DNA of 64,000 bases from Arthrobacter agilis (GTDB lineage Bacteria > Actinomycetota > Actinomycetes > Actinomycetales > Micrococcaceae): contig NZ_VHIM01000002.1 in the NCBI RefSeq assembly GCF_006494655.1, forward strand, positions 62,001 to 126,000. Reading direction: 5' to 3'. The translations under genes and the position numbers were made by a program. How positions within the stretch are numbered: the first letter of the stretch is position 1; the number at the start of each line of letters is the position of its first letter. Below, in pieces: positions 51,072 through 61,567 of the stretch. Under the pieces are notes generated by a model. That model searched no databases. It was not told the origin of the DNA and saw only the letters and a program-made list of their open reading frames with translations.

Positions 51072-51458
51072 GCCCTGCAGGACGCGGTCCAGGTACAGGG
51101 ACCGGAGTTCGCTGACCGTCTCGAGTCCGCACGGCCCGATCAATGCCAGGGCCTGCTGCGACGCCTGGAGGTCACCATGGGTGATCGCATCCTCGAGGCG
51201 CGCTGCGTGGGCCGCGAGCCGCGGTGCGCCCGCCATGCTGGACGAACTGCGGAGGCTCAGCGCAGCATCGTGGGCAGCCGGGAGGTCGCGGTCCCCGAGC
51301 GCCACGTTCAGGCGCAGGAAGCGTTCGGCGAAACCCGCAATGTAGTCGAGGACGAAGGCGTGCGCAGCGCGGGCATCGTCGAGGTGGCTCTCCAGGGTCG
51401 CGAGGACACCGAGATCCACCAGGGTGGGTTGCCGAGTGCCGTGCTCAGGACGCGTCAC
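51063..51458 (-). CDS. Hpt-fold protein lacking the phosphoacceptor histidine
   Basis: 131 residues, all-helical by composition. Residues 61-90 align with the histidine phosphotransfer signature H-x-L-K-G-S-x-x-x-x-G. Here it reads A-L-S-L-R-S-S-S-S-M-A-G-A, so the His is Leu67 and the Gly is Ser. The following G-A-P-R-L-A-x-x-A-x-x-L-E fits the family well. It therefore probably cannot carry phosphate and may bind a receiver domain instead. Its start overlaps the tadC stop by 4 nt, making it the last gene of the Tad operon. The Hpt assignment is by motif only. Confidence 0.65.
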   Translation of the reverse strand: MTRPEHGTRQPTLVDLGVLATLESHLDDARAAHAFVLDYIAGFAERFLRLNVALGDRDLPAAHDAALSLRSSSSMAGAPRLAAHAARLEDAITHGDLQASQQALALIGPCGLETVSELRSLYLDRVLQGSV

Positions 51459-52336
51459 TGGCCGGCGAACGTGTCGATGACGTTGAGCGCCGCGGGCCCC
51501 AGGATGACGATGAACAGCACCGGGAAGATGAACAGGAGCAGCGGGAAGAGCACTGCCACCGGCAGCTTCATGGCCTTCTCCTCGGCCCGCTGACGGCGCT
51601 TGACGCGCATCACCTTCGCCTGGGTGCGTAGGACGCCGGACAGCGCGATCCCGTAGGCATCCGCCTGCACGATGGCCTTCACGAAGCTCCGCAGCTCGGG
51701 AATGGAGCTGCGGTTTGCCAGGGCGAGGTAGGCCTCGCGCCTACTGCGGCCCACCTGCATGTCCTGCAGCGTGCGCACGAGTTCGTCTGCGAGGGGGCCC
51801 TTGCCCGTCTGTCCGGCCCGCTGCATCGCGCTCTCGAACCCGAGGCCGGCTTCGACGGAGATCAGCATCTGGTCGAGGGTGTTTGCCAGTTCAAGGGCCA
51901 TGGCCTTCTGGCGTTCCTGCCCCCTGCTGTACAGCAGGAGGTCGGGGATGAAGTAGCCGAGGACCGTGACAAAGACGGCCAGGAGGACGAAGGTCTTGCT
52001 GCTGTTGGTCTGGAGGAGCAGGATCCCGGCGAGGCCTCCCGCAACTCCGAGGAGCGGCTTGGCCGTGAGGAGTTTTGCCAGGGGAAGGGCCGCCGGGCGT
52101 CCGGCCAGAGCCAGCAGGTGGTCGAGTTTCGCCACGTAGGCCTCAGGTGTGAGCCGCCGCCCGAGGTGAAGCAGCCGGTTCGGTCTCTCGACGGCCCCGG
52201 AGGCGAGGCCCACGCCCTGGGTCAGGTTTCGCTGCACCGTCCGGCGAACCTTCGCATCCGAGGTGAGCGCAGACCACGTGAAGTAGGCGATTGGTACCGA
52301 GGTGAGCAGGAGGGAGGCGAGTAGGGTCAGGTCCAC
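51455..52336 (-). CDS. tadC: Type II secretion system F family protein, TadC-like
   Basis: A 293-residue inner-membrane platform protein of the Flp/Tad pilus. The GspF/T2SSF domain holds L-E-L-A-N-T-L-D-Q-M-L-I-S-V-E-A-G-L-G-F. Hydrophobic helices lie near the N-terminus, at about 95-130 and at the C-terminus. It lies 10 nt after tadB and overlaps the Hpt-like gene. TadB and TadC form the platform on which the ATPase acts. Confidence 0.9.
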   Translation of the reverse strand: MDLTLLASLLLTSVPIAYFTWSALTSDAKVRRTVQRNLTQGVGLASGAVERPNRLLHLGRRLTPEAYVAKLDHLLALAGRPAALPLAKLLTAKPLLGVAGGLAGILLLQTNSSKTFVLLAVFVTVLGYFIPDLLLYSRGQERQKAMALELANTLDQMLISVEAGLGFESAMQRAGQTGKGPLADELVRTLQDMQVGRSRREAYLALANRSSIPELRSFVKAIVQADAYGIALSGVLRTQAKVMRVKRRQRAEEKAMKLPVAVLFPLLLFIFPVLFIVILGPAALNVIDTFAGQ

Positions 52337-52346
52337 GGCGCAGTCC

Positions 52347-53282
52347 TCAGAACTTCAGGTCGATGATCTTGCGCAGCCAGAGCCCACCGATGGCCATCAT
52401 GACTGCGGCGACGCCGAGCATGGCCCAACCCAGAGGTTCGGTGAACAGCGCATTGATGTACCCCGGGCTGATGACCGTGAGGATGAGCGCAATTCCCAGC
52501 GGTAGTGCTCCGAGAATGTAGGCCGAGAACTTGCCCTCTGCCGCCAAGGACTTGATCTGGCCTTTGATTTCGGCTCGCTCGCGAATGGTGTGACCTACCT
52601 GATCGAGGACCTCTGCAAGGTCCCCGCCCACCTCGCGATTGATCTGGATTGCCTGCGCGATCCATTCGAAATCCTCGCTCTGCATACGGTGTGCCGTATC
52701 GACCAGTGAGGCCAGCAGGTCCTTGCCGAGCCCTGTCTCGGCGACGATGCGGCGCATCTCCTCCGATGTGGGACTGTCGGCTTCGGTCGCCGCTGCATCG
52801 ATGGCGCGCAGGATGCTGTGACCTGCCCGGAGCCCTCCCGTCAGTAGCTGGAGGGTGTCGCCGAGCTGTGCGTCGAAGCGGCGTCTGCGCCGTGCGGTCC
52901 GGAAGGAAACAGCCTGATAGGCACCGACGGGGGACAGCAGGAGAAAGAGGACGCCTGCGATGGGCGCCAGCAGCGCCCACCCGATGAGAAGGCCGGAGAT
53001 GCCTGCAAGGAGGATCAGCAGGTAGAGCTCCGCCTGGCTCAACCGCACACCGGCTGTCTCCAGGACTGTCTGGTCGAGGAACCGCTTCGGGTTGCGGCGC
53101 AGGTAGGCGTCCACCGCGCGGCCCGCTGCTCCGGCAAAGCGGGAAAGCTGCGAATCGGGAAGGGAGACGGCAGGGCGTCGTCGATCCAACGGCACGGATG
53201 ACTGACGCGGCTGTGCGGCGACGATCGCGAGCACGACGGCTCCGACGATCAGCGCGGAGCCCGCAAGGAGAAGGGCTGTCAT
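52347..53282 (-). CDS. tadB: Type II secretion system F family protein, TadB-like
   Basis: A 311-residue membrane protein. N-terminal helices are followed by the T2SSF domain with L-G-D-T-L-Q-L-L-T-G-G-L-R-A-G-H-S and terminal helices. ATG 53282 gives M-T-A-L-L-L-A-G; the same frame is open upstream but runs antisense to nothing useful and lies inside the ATPase gene, so it is rejected. It sits 4 nt downstream of the ATPase stop. Confidence 0.9.
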   Translation of the reverse strand: MTALLLAGSALIVGAVVLAIVAAQPRQSSVPLDRRRPAVSLPDSQLSRFAGAAGRAVDAYLRRNPKRFLDQTVLETAGVRLSQAELYLLILLAGISGLLIGWALLAPIAGVLFLLLSPVGAYQAVSFRTARRRRRFDAQLGDTLQLLTGGLRAGHSILRAIDAAATEADSPTSEEMRRIVAETGLGKDLLASLVDTAHRMQSEDFEWIAQAIQINREVGGDLAEVLDQVGHTIRERAEIKGQIKSLAAEGKFSAYILGALPLGIALILTVISPGYINALFTEPLGWAMLGVAAVMMAIGGLWLRKIIDLKF

Positions 53283-53286
53283 GATG

Positions 53287-54722
<1,436 letters not shown>

Positions 54723-54726
<4 letters not shown>

Positions 54727-55919
54727 CGGACCACCACGCGGCGGTGGAGTTTACGCTGCGCCTTCGCCCGCCAGGCGTGGTCGAAGCGCTGCACGAGATC
54801 GGTGAGGCTCTTCGTCGCGGGGTCCCGGATCTTGTCCTGGAGCAGGGGGACTCCGCGATTCGTGGCGAGTGTGAGCGCGCGCGAGCGTGGGATCGATACG
54901 TCGACCGGCGCTGCGAGCGTCGCCTCGATGTCCTGCACCGAGAGGCCCGTCTTCGTATCGGCGAAGTTCAGCACCACATGCCGCGTCTCGGGCAAGAGAT
55001 TGAGCTGATTCAGGACATCAAGCCCTGTTCTCAGGCCGCGCACACTGGGCACATCCATGCCGGTGACCCAGACGGCGTCCGTGCACTGTTCGAGGGCCGC
55101 GAGACTCGGTTCGGTGAGTCCGGGTCCTGTATCCACGACGACATAACGGAACTCCAGCGCGAGCTGCTGGATCAGGCGGGTCACCTGTTCGGAGGAGATG
55201 CGATCGGCATCCGCCGGATTGCGTGGTCCACACAGGGCGTAGATACCCGACGGGTGCGCGGTCAGGAAAGCCTTGAGCACCATCGAGTCCTGTGTCGCGG
55301 CACCCGAGACAGCGTCGAGCACCGAGTACTCGGGATTCAGATAGAGACCCGTGCCCACATCACCGAACTGCAGGTCCAGATCGACGATGACGACGCTCAA
55401 CGGAGCGATCTTGCCGAGCCCCACTGCAAGGTTCGTGGCGATCGTGGTCTTGCCCACACCGCCTTTCGGGGAGAAGACACCGATCACCAGACCGTTCTGC
55501 TGCTCGCGCGGAGTCTGCTCGTCGGAGCGCCGGCGGGTCGCGAAGGCCTGGCATGCGCGCTCGAGCTGTGCGCGGACGCTCGCGATGTCGGCGAGCGGGC
55601 TGAGGATGTCCCGCACACCGGCCCGCATGGCCTGGAGAGCGAGGTCAGGGTGGTCCTCGTGTACCAGGACCACGCTGATCTCCGGGAACTTCACGTCCAC
55701 GACGATGGCGAGGCGGAGGGCTTCCTCGATGGCGATTCCGGGCCCGAAGATCAGGACTTCAGGCCGCTCGAGGGCGAGCTGATCGAGTACTGCATCAGAA
55801 TCCCCGGACAGGGTGCTCGCCGGCAGGCTCTTCACATGGCCCTGCAGGCCACCCGCGACGGCGAGGCGGACCTTCTGCTCGAAATCCGAGCTCGGGGTGA
55901 TCAGGACGAATCTACTCAT
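54723..55919 (-). CDS. CpaE/TadZ-like AAA ATPase (ParA/MinD type)
   Basis: 398 residues. The N-terminal ~125 residues resemble an atypical receiver domain without a clear phosphoacceptor. The deviant Walker A motif K-G-G-V-G-K-T-T is at 152-159, followed by V-V-I-V-D-L-D-L-Q-F-G-D. In other Tad systems this protein positions the pilus machine at a cell pole or site. It overlaps cpaB and tadA by 4 nt each. Confidence 0.92.
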
Positions 55920-56683
55920 CGGTACAGTTCCTCGGTCCTGATGGTGATCGGGTTCGGACTTTCCGTGGCGGACTCCGTCTCCTTGCTGAGCCAGATCGTG
56001 CCGAACTCATTGCCGAAGACGATCCTGGTGGCCTGCTCCTCGGTCACGGCGACCGTCACCATCAACGCGTCGGACGGGAGGGCTTCTGCTTGTGCGCGCG
56101 CCTGCTCTTCAGGCGTCGCGGACGGATCCACCTCCGTCGGTAACGGAGCCCGCTGCACGGAGGTCACGAGGATCTTGTGCAGGACCAGTTGCGTCGTCCG
56201 TGCCGCGAGGCCATTCTCGACCGACTCGGCCTCCATCGAGATGAAGACACCGACGGTGTCCTCGGGCCTGATGTTGCCGCCGACGGCTCGTCCCGGGTCA
56301 AGCGCGAAGGAGACCTCCTGAAGACCTTCGGGGACGGGTGAGCGTCCGGAAAGTTCTGCGCTCTCGGGCTCGACGAGGCGTTCGGCCATGAGCTGTTCGC
56401 CGGCTACGAGGTCGACCGCCGTGATCTTGCCGCCGGAGGAGGCGAGGTCACTGAGCGCCGTGGTGCCGACAGCTGTGGCCGGTAGGGTCTCAGTGGAGAG
56501 GAACGGCATCAGGTCCTCGGCGGGCGTGCCAGCGGGGACCGCGGCGTTCACCACGAGAACCTCCACGGGATCGAGGCTCGCGACCGCGCGGGCCTCGGCA
56601 CCCTGGGCATAACCGAACAGCATCAGGGCCCCGATGAGAGCCAGGGCGACGGCGGCGACACCTGCGAGGAGACGGGATTTCAT
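55916..56683 (-). CDS. cpaB: Flp pilus assembly protein CpaB (SAF domain)
   Basis: A 255-residue protein with an N-terminal membrane helix (L-L-A-G-V-A-A-V-A-L-A-L-I-G-A) and a SAF-type beta region starting V-E-V-L-V-V-N-A-A-V-P-A-G-T. A later domain contains V-G-G-N-I-R-P-E-D-T-V-G-V-F. It is thought to act on the outer face of the membrane. I placed the start at ATG 56683, which overlaps the preceding stop by 4 nt; upstream frame residues are Arg-rich and spurious. Confidence 0.9.
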   Translation of the reverse strand: MKSRLLAGVAAVALALIGALMLFGYAQGAEARAVASLDPVEVLVVNAAVPAGTPAEDLMPFLSTETLPATAVGTTALSDLASSGGKITAVDLVAGEQLMAERLVEPESAELSGRSPVPEGLQEVSFALDPGRAVGGNIRPEDTVGVFISMEAESVENGLAARTTQLVLHKILVTSVQRAPLPTEVDPSATPEEQARAQAEALPSDALMVTVAVTEEQATRIVFGNEFGTIWLSKETESATESPNPITIRTEELYR

Positions 56684-57723
56684 GGGGTTGCTTTCTCGAG
56701 GGTCATCCGCACCACGGCGGTGCCCATGGCGGGGTTGTAGGAGCCGAGGGTGTAGGCGTCGTCGAGGGACACCATTTTGACGAACCGCCCGATGATCCCC
56801 ATGCACTTCACGGTGTTGCACGTGTAGCCCGGGTAGTAGCTGTCACGGAACGAGTCCGGATAGACGGAGCTGCCCTCCTGCTTGAACTTCCACCCGTGGA
56901 CCTCGAAGGCCGCGAAACCGATGAGGTGGTACACGCCGTTGCTGCCGCTGTCGGTGACCTGGTCGTAGATCGGGAACAGGCCGACGGGTGGTGTTCCGGC
57001 TTCGATCTTGGCCCGCCATTCGGCCAACAGGTCCGTACAGTTCGGCGGCGCTCCGTTGTTGCCGGTGTTGCTGCCCGAGGCCCCCTTCGTGATGTCGACG
57101 AGTGCCTCGCACTTGCCCGGCACCTGATCGAGACTCCCGAATCCACCGGGAGGTCCGCCGGCACAGGCAGGGATACCATCCGACTTCTTCCGGTACTCGA
57201 CGACCTGCCAGCCCGGCCCGTCCTGGAGTTCGCACTCGGAGAACGTGATGGGGAACGGAGCGGGTCCTGCGGTGGGGCTACCCCACTCCGCGGTGGAAGT
57301 TGCCGTCACTTCTGTCGAGGAGAACCCGAGGGCCTTTGCAAACAGGAGGGAGACGTGGTTCGCGGTCTGGCCGGCCTCCGACGCCCCTGCGACCACGGTG
57401 ACCCGTCGTGCGGAGCTGTTGACCACGAGGTCCTTGATGCTGCTCCGGTCATCGAGCGCGTTGTCATCGGCAAGACGTCGAGCGAGCTCGGGAGCTGCGG
57501 TACAGCTGGCCGTGGAGACACCCAGTGCGCACTCCTGCGCCGTTGCCAGGGCGGCGGCATCGGCACCGTTCTGCAACTGCGCCCGTTCGGCGTAGATCAT
57601 GCCCACGTCGACGGCCAGGGCCGCAAAGCCAAGCAAAACGACCATGACCAGGGCGACGATGACGCTGATCGCGCCGCGCTCACTCCGATGAGCGGGCTTG
57701 TCCGACTCCGTCAGCCACCGCAC
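56680..57723 (-). CDS. TadG-like pilus-associated membrane protein
   Basis: 347 residues. Residues 15-60 form a TadE/TadG-like membrane segment, R-G-A-I-S-V-I-V-A-L-V followed by D-V-G-M-I-Y-A-E-R-A-Q-L-Q-N-G-A-D-A-A-A. It lacks the Glu at +5 of true type IVb prepilins. The rest is extracellular, Cys-rich (about nine Cys) and not recognisable. It overlaps the TadE-like gene by 13 nt and cpaB by 4 nt. Possibly a minor pilus or adhesin component. Confidence 0.85.
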   Translation of the reverse strand: MRWLTESDKPAHRSERGAISVIVALVMVVLLGFAALAVDVGMIYAERAQLQNGADAAALATAQECALGVSTASCTAAPELARRLADDNALDDRSSIKDLVVNSSARRVTVVAGASEAGQTANHVSLLFAKALGFSSTEVTATSTAEWGSPTAGPAPFPITFSECELQDGPGWQVVEYRKKSDGIPACAGGPPGGFGSLDQVPGKCEALVDITKGASGSNTGNNGAPPNCTDLLAEWRAKIEAGTPPVGLFPIYDQVTDSGSNGVYHLIGFAAFEVHGWKFKQEGSSVYPDSFRDSYYPGYTCNTVKCMGIIGRFVKMVSLDDAYTLGSYNPAMGTAVVRMTLEKATP

Positions 57724-58106
57724 AGCATGACTCCTTTGCCTCGCAGGGAGAAGGGTGCAGCGATTCCGGTCAGGGTGGTCATGGTGTAGGTGATCGTCAT
57801 CGTGACCGTGCTGGTGGCAGCGCAGGTGTTCACGGCGCCGCCTGCCGACCGCACGATGGTGAAATTTGAGGGGCTGAGGTCGGGATCGAGCACCTCGGCA
57901 GCAATGATCGCCCGGTTGACCGCGGCGGAGTCGTTCTTCCCGATAGCGACGACGCGGACGCCCTCGCGCGCAGCACTCGTGAGGGTCACCTGCGCGTTGT
58001 ACGCCCGGCCCACCTCGATGATGCCGAACATCAGCAGGATCAGGATCGGGAGGACCAGGGCGAGTTCGACCGCGACGGCGCCGCGCTCGTGCATCTTCGA
58101 CGCCAT
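57711..58106 (-). CDS. TadE-like pseudopilin
   Basis: 131 residues. It begins M-A-S-K-M-H-E-R-G, then A-V-A-V-E-L-A-L-V-L-P-I-L-I-L-L, with Glu at +5 after Gly as in type IVb pseudopilins. Therefore it is probably processed by the prepilin peptidase. C-R-E-G-V-R-V-V-type family residues follow (A-A-R-E-G-V-R-V-V-A). I chose ATG 58106 because GAGGGAGC precedes it. Confidence 0.88.
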   Translation of the reverse strand: MASKMHERGAVAVELALVLPILILLMFGIIEVGRAYNAQVTLTSAAREGVRVVAIGKNDSAAVNRAIIAAEVLDPDLSPSNFTIVRSAGGAVNTCAATSTVTMTITYTMTTLTGIAAPFSLRGKGVMLCGG

Positions 58107-58184
58107 GGTTGCTCCCTCAGTAGCGCTGGGCGGCGGCATGCGTGCCGCCGCCCAGCGAGTCACGCGGCGTGGTCTTAGGACCAG

Positions 58185-58388
58185 CTAGAGCTTCAGCTTG
58201 GCGAACAGGCCGGTGAAGAACCCGTTCAGGGAGGTGCCGAAAGCCCCGACGCCGACGATCAGGACGACGGCGATGAGGGCGACCATGATGCCGTACTCGA
58301 CGGCGGTCGCGCCGGTTTCCTCACGGCGGAGGCGCGACTGGACGGTGAGGCCCAGGGTGTGAAGGGAGGCTGCGAGGTAGTTGATCAT
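58185..58388 (-). CDS. flp: Flp-family type IVb pilin
   Basis: A 67-residue prepilin, the main fibre subunit. The leader is about 26 residues, with predicted cleavage after Gly26 in E-E-T-G, giving a mature A-T-A-V-E-Y-G-I-M-V-A-L-I-A. Glu5 and Tyr6 are the Flp hallmark. ATG 58388 follows AGGAG by 7 nt. It is the first gene of the nine-gene minus-strand operon, with a 78-nt gap to the TadE gene. Confidence 0.93.
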   Translation of the reverse strand: MINYLAASLHTLGLTVQSRLRREETGATAVEYGIMVALIAVVLIVGVGAFGTSLNGFFTGLFAKLKL

Positions 58389-58628
58389 GATGGGACTCCT
58401 GAGGGGACGGACGTGCGGCTGGCCCAGCGCCAGCACTGCCTGAAAACTAGCGCCGCCAGCCGGCAGGAACCGTGTTCTGCCCTGATCCTGAGCGAACCCT
58501 CGCAATGCTGCACCTGCGCTGCAGCCGTCCTGCGCAGAACCTGCGCTGGCACTGCCCCTCACACCTGCCGCCCGCAGGAATGTGGCGTGTCCCGCAGGCA
58601 CGGACGGCGCTCGCCCTACACTGTGCGC
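58389..58628. promoter_or_regulatory. Divergent promoter region between flp and the GGDEF-EAL gene
   Basis: CCTGCGC occurs three times (58513-58519, 58529-58535, 58540-58546). On the plus strand TACACT (58617-58622) lies 6 nt before ATG 58629, suggesting a leaderless mRNA. On the minus strand, a -10-like TAGTTT (58449-58444) lies before flp. No strong -35 was found on either side. Confidence 0.4.
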
Positions 58629-60836
58629 ATGCCCACTCTTCCCGACCGGCCGAGCCCTGCGCTGCACGCTGTGTCCGGGGTGTCCGAGGAGCCCGCGAAG
58701 CCGAGCGAGCCCAGCGAGTCCGGGGAGACTGAGGACACTGCGTACCTGCAGCAACTCGCCTCTCTGGTGGAGGCCTCGGCCGACGCCATCAATGGCGCCG
58801 ACCGGGACGGCATCATCACCAGTTGGAACGCGGGGGCGGAGGCCCTCTACGGGTACAGCGCCGAGGAGGCCATCGGCCGCAGCGTCGAGATGCTCACGCC
58901 GGCACACTCCTCGGGTGCGGGCGAGTCGATGACGAAGGCGCTCGCGGGCGGCTCCGGTGTCGCCGGTCAGCGGGTGATCGCCCGGCACAAGAACGGCTCC
59001 CTCATCGAGGTGTCGCTGACGCTCTCACCCGTCTTCGACGCTGCGGGCGACGTCGTGGGTTCCTCGGCGGTCGCACGCGACATCACCGAGGAGCAGCGGC
59101 AACGCGCTGCCGCCGAGCACGCTCGGGACCGGTTGACCTTCGCGCAGGAGATCGCCCATGTCGGCTCCGTGGAGGTCAACATGATCACCGGCCACCGCTG
59201 GTGGTCCGATGAGTACTTCCGGATCCACGGCCTGGCCATCACCGAGAACCCGACCGAAGAGCTCTGGCACTCCGTGCTGCACCCCGAGGATCGCGAGCGC
59301 GTCCAGCAGGTCTGGCAGGAACTCGAGGCGGGCGGTCCGCCTCTGAAACTGGTGCACCGGATCCAGCGCCCCAACGGAGAGGTTCGCTGGGTGCACACCC
59401 GGGCGGCCGCCGAGCACAACGACGGCGTCCTCGTCAGGCTCCTCGAGACGGTGGTGGACATCACCGAGCGGAAGCTCGCGGAGGAGGCCCTCGAACGTCT
59501 CGCCTTCCAGGACCCGCTGACGGGGCTCGCGAACCGGGCCCTCCTGCTGAACTGCATCGAGCTCGCTCTGGAGGAGGCCGGGCAGGCCGCGACGCGGGTC
59601 GGCGTCCTCTTTCTCGACGTGAACCGGTTCAAGGTGGTCAACGACGGCCTGGGGCATGCCGCGGGGGACAGCCTGCTCGTCCAGCTCGCTGCGCGGCTGC
59701 GCGGCGCCGTGTGGCCGACGGATACGCTCGCGCGCTTCGCCGGCGACGAATTCGTGATCGTCTGCGGCAGCATCGGCCCGGACGACGTCCACGAGCTGGC
59801 GGGACGCATCGCCACCGCGGTGCGCGCACCTTTCGACCTGCTGGGCCAGGAACTGTTCGTCAGCGTGAGCATCGGGATCGCCCTCTCCTCGGGCAGCGAC
59901 AGTGCCGAGTCCCTCCTCCACGAGGCGGACGCCGCGATGTACGTGGCGAAGCAGAGCGGAACCGCCGAGGGCATCCTGTTCGACCAGTCCATGCACCGGC
60001 GGGCCGAGACCCGCCTGGATCTCGGGTCCCAGCTGCCCCGCGCCGTCGAGCGCGGCGAGATGGAGATCCACTACCAGCCCGTCGTGGACGTCCTCAGCCA
60101 CAGGCCGATAGCCTTCGAGGCGCTTCTTCGGTGGAAGCATCCCAAGTACGGGCTGGTGTCGCCGTGCCACTTCATTCCGATCGCGGAGGAGACCGGGCTG
60201 ATCGTCCCGCTCGGACAGTGGGTGCTCGACACAGCGCTCGCCCAGGCGCAGGAATGGCGTTCCCGGATTTCCGGAGCCTCGGAGCTGCGGATCGCCGTGA
60301 ATCTCTCCGCCCGCCAACTCCAGGACGCGGGCCTCTTCGACACCGTCGCCGATGCCATCGGCCGGGCAGGTATCGACCCGGCTGCCGTGGAACTCGAGAT
60401 CACCGAATCCACCCTCATGAAGGACGTCGATCGATCGATGGCGACGTTGACGCGGCTCCGCAGTCTCGGCGTCGGGTTGTCGGTGGACGACTTCGGGACC
60501 GGCTATTCGTCCCTGAGCTATCTGAGCCGGTTCCCCGTCACGACCCTCAAGATCGACCGGTCGTTCGTCGAAGGCCTCGGCGGCGCGGACGTCCACGCGC
60601 AACCGATCGTCGCCGCGGTCACGGTGATGGCAGCGGCACTCGGGCTCGACGTCGTCGCCGAGGGCGTCGAGACCCCGGACCAGCTCGCGGAACTCGAGAA
60701 ACTCGAGGTCGGCGCGGCGCAGGGCTACCTCTGGGCCGAAGCGATGCCTCCCGGGGAGGTGGCGCCATGGTTGGCGGGGGCCGTGGGCTTCGACGGCGAG
60801 GCAGCCCTGGAAACCCGCCCGCTCGCCTCACTTTGA
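58629..60836 (+). CDS. PAS-PAS-GGDEF-EAL cyclic-di-GMP enzyme
   Basis: 735 residues, cytosolic. Two PAS domains occupy about 40-155 and 165-285. The GGDEF domain (290-455) has A-G-D-E-F at 371-375; the upstream inhibitory I-site R-x-x-D is absent (W-P-T-D at 362-365). The EAL domain (465-720) has E-A-L-L-R-W, E-I-T-E-S and D-D-F-G-T-G-Y-S-S-L, all consistent with active phosphodiesterase. It could make or break c-di-GMP. ATG 58629 lies 6 nt after a -10-like TACACT; GTG 58623 is an alternative. It is divergent from flp. Confidence 0.94.
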   Translation: MPTLPDRPSPALHAVSGVSEEPAKPSEPSESGETEDTAYLQQLASLVEASADAINGADRDGIITSWNAGAEALYGYSAEEAIGRSVEMLTPAHSSGAGESMTKALAGGSGVAGQRVIARHKNGSLIEVSLTLSPVFDAAGDVVGSSAVARDITEEQRQRAAAEHARDRLTFAQEIAHVGSVEVNMITGHRWWSDEYFRIHGLAITENPTEELWHSVLHPEDRERVQQVWQELEAGGPPLKLVHRIQRPNGEVRWVHTRAAAEHNDGVLVRLLETVVDITERKLAEEALERLAFQDPLTGLANRALLLNCIELALEEAGQAATRVGVLFLDVNRFKVVNDGLGHAAGDSLLVQLAARLRGAVWPTDTLARFAGDEFVIVCGSIGPDDVHELAGRIATAVRAPFDLLGQELFVSVSIGIALSSGSDSAESLLHEADAAMYVAKQSGTAEGILFDQSMHRRAETRLDLGSQLPRAVERGEMEIHYQPVVDVLSHRPIAFEALLRWKHPKYGLVSPCHFIPIAEETGLIVPLGQWVLDTALAQAQEWRSRISGASELRIAVNLSARQLQDAGLFDTVADAIGRAGIDPAAVELEITESTLMKDVDRSMATLTRLRSLGVGLSVDDFGTGYSSLSYLSRFPVTTLKIDRSFVEGLGGADVHAQPIVAAVTVMAAALGLDVVAEGVETPDQLAELEKLEVGAAQGYLWAEAMPPGEVAPWLAGAVGFDGEAALETRPLASL

Positions 60837-60862
60837 CCTGGGGTGCGGCAGCACGCTAATCT
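60833..60862 (+). promoter_or_regulatory. Promoter of the rplM-rpsI operon
   Basis: TTGACC (60833-60838) and TAATCT (60857-60862) are 18 bp apart, close to consensus. The -35 overlaps the stop of the GGDEF-EAL gene. About 215 nt of leader follow before rplM, and no gene is seen in that gap. Confidence 0.65.
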
Positions 60863-61083
60863 TGGTAGTCGTTGTGCGTATCCCTGCTCGATACGTCTGC
60901 GCCCTCCGGAGCGGTTCAGTTGCAGAACCACCTGGCCCGGGGGCGGAGCCGAGCTGTACGGGATGACTGGTCGTATTTCAGCCCTCACCTGAAGTTCCGG
61001 TAGCGCATGAATAAGCTGAGCCCTCGGGCACGGAGCACTCCGTGGATGTGGGCGACACCGAAATAGAAACGAAGGCCATAACC

Positions 61084-61527
61084 GTGCGTACGTACACCCC
61101 GAAGCCAGGCGATATCTCCCGCCAGTGGCACGTAATCGATGCAACCGACGTTGTGCTCGGCCGCCTCGCCAGCCAGACAGCTATCCTGCTGCGCGGAAAG
61201 CACAAGGCGACGTTCGCCCCCCACATGGACATGGGCGATTTCGTCATCATCATCAACGCCGAGAAGGTAGCCCTCACCGGCGCCAAGCTCGAGCAGAAGC
61301 GCGCCTACCGCCACTCGGGTTACCCGGGTGGTCTGAAGTCGACGAGCTACGTGGAACTCCTAGACAAGAACCCGGAGCGCGCAGTCGAGAAGGCCATCCG
61401 CGGCATGCTTCCCAAGAACTCGCTCGCCGCCCAGCAGATCGGCAAGCTGAAGGTCTACCGCGGCGCGGAGCACCCCCACGCAGCACAGCAGCCCACGACG
61501 TACGAAATCACCCAGGTCGCCCAGTAG
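61084..61527 (+). CDS. rplM: 50S ribosomal protein L13
   Basis: A 147-residue L13, an early 50S assembly protein. Features include [18 protein letters not shown] and the signature G-M-L-P-K-N-S-L, then [10 protein letters not shown] chose GTG 61084 (V-R-T-Y-T-P-K-P-G); the frame opens at 61042 but those residues are not conserved. It is followed by rpsI after 40 nt. Confidence 0.97.
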   Translation: MRTYTPKPGDISRQWHVIDATDVVLGRLASQTAILLRGKHKATFAPHMDMGDFVIIINAEKVALTGAKLEQKRAYRHSGYPGGLKSTSYVELLDKNPERAVEKAIRGMLPKNSLAAQQIGKLKVYRGAEHPHAAQQPTTYEITQVAQ

Positions 61528-61567
61528 TCCTGGCCACCAACACTAAGAAATCACTTCAAGGAGAACC

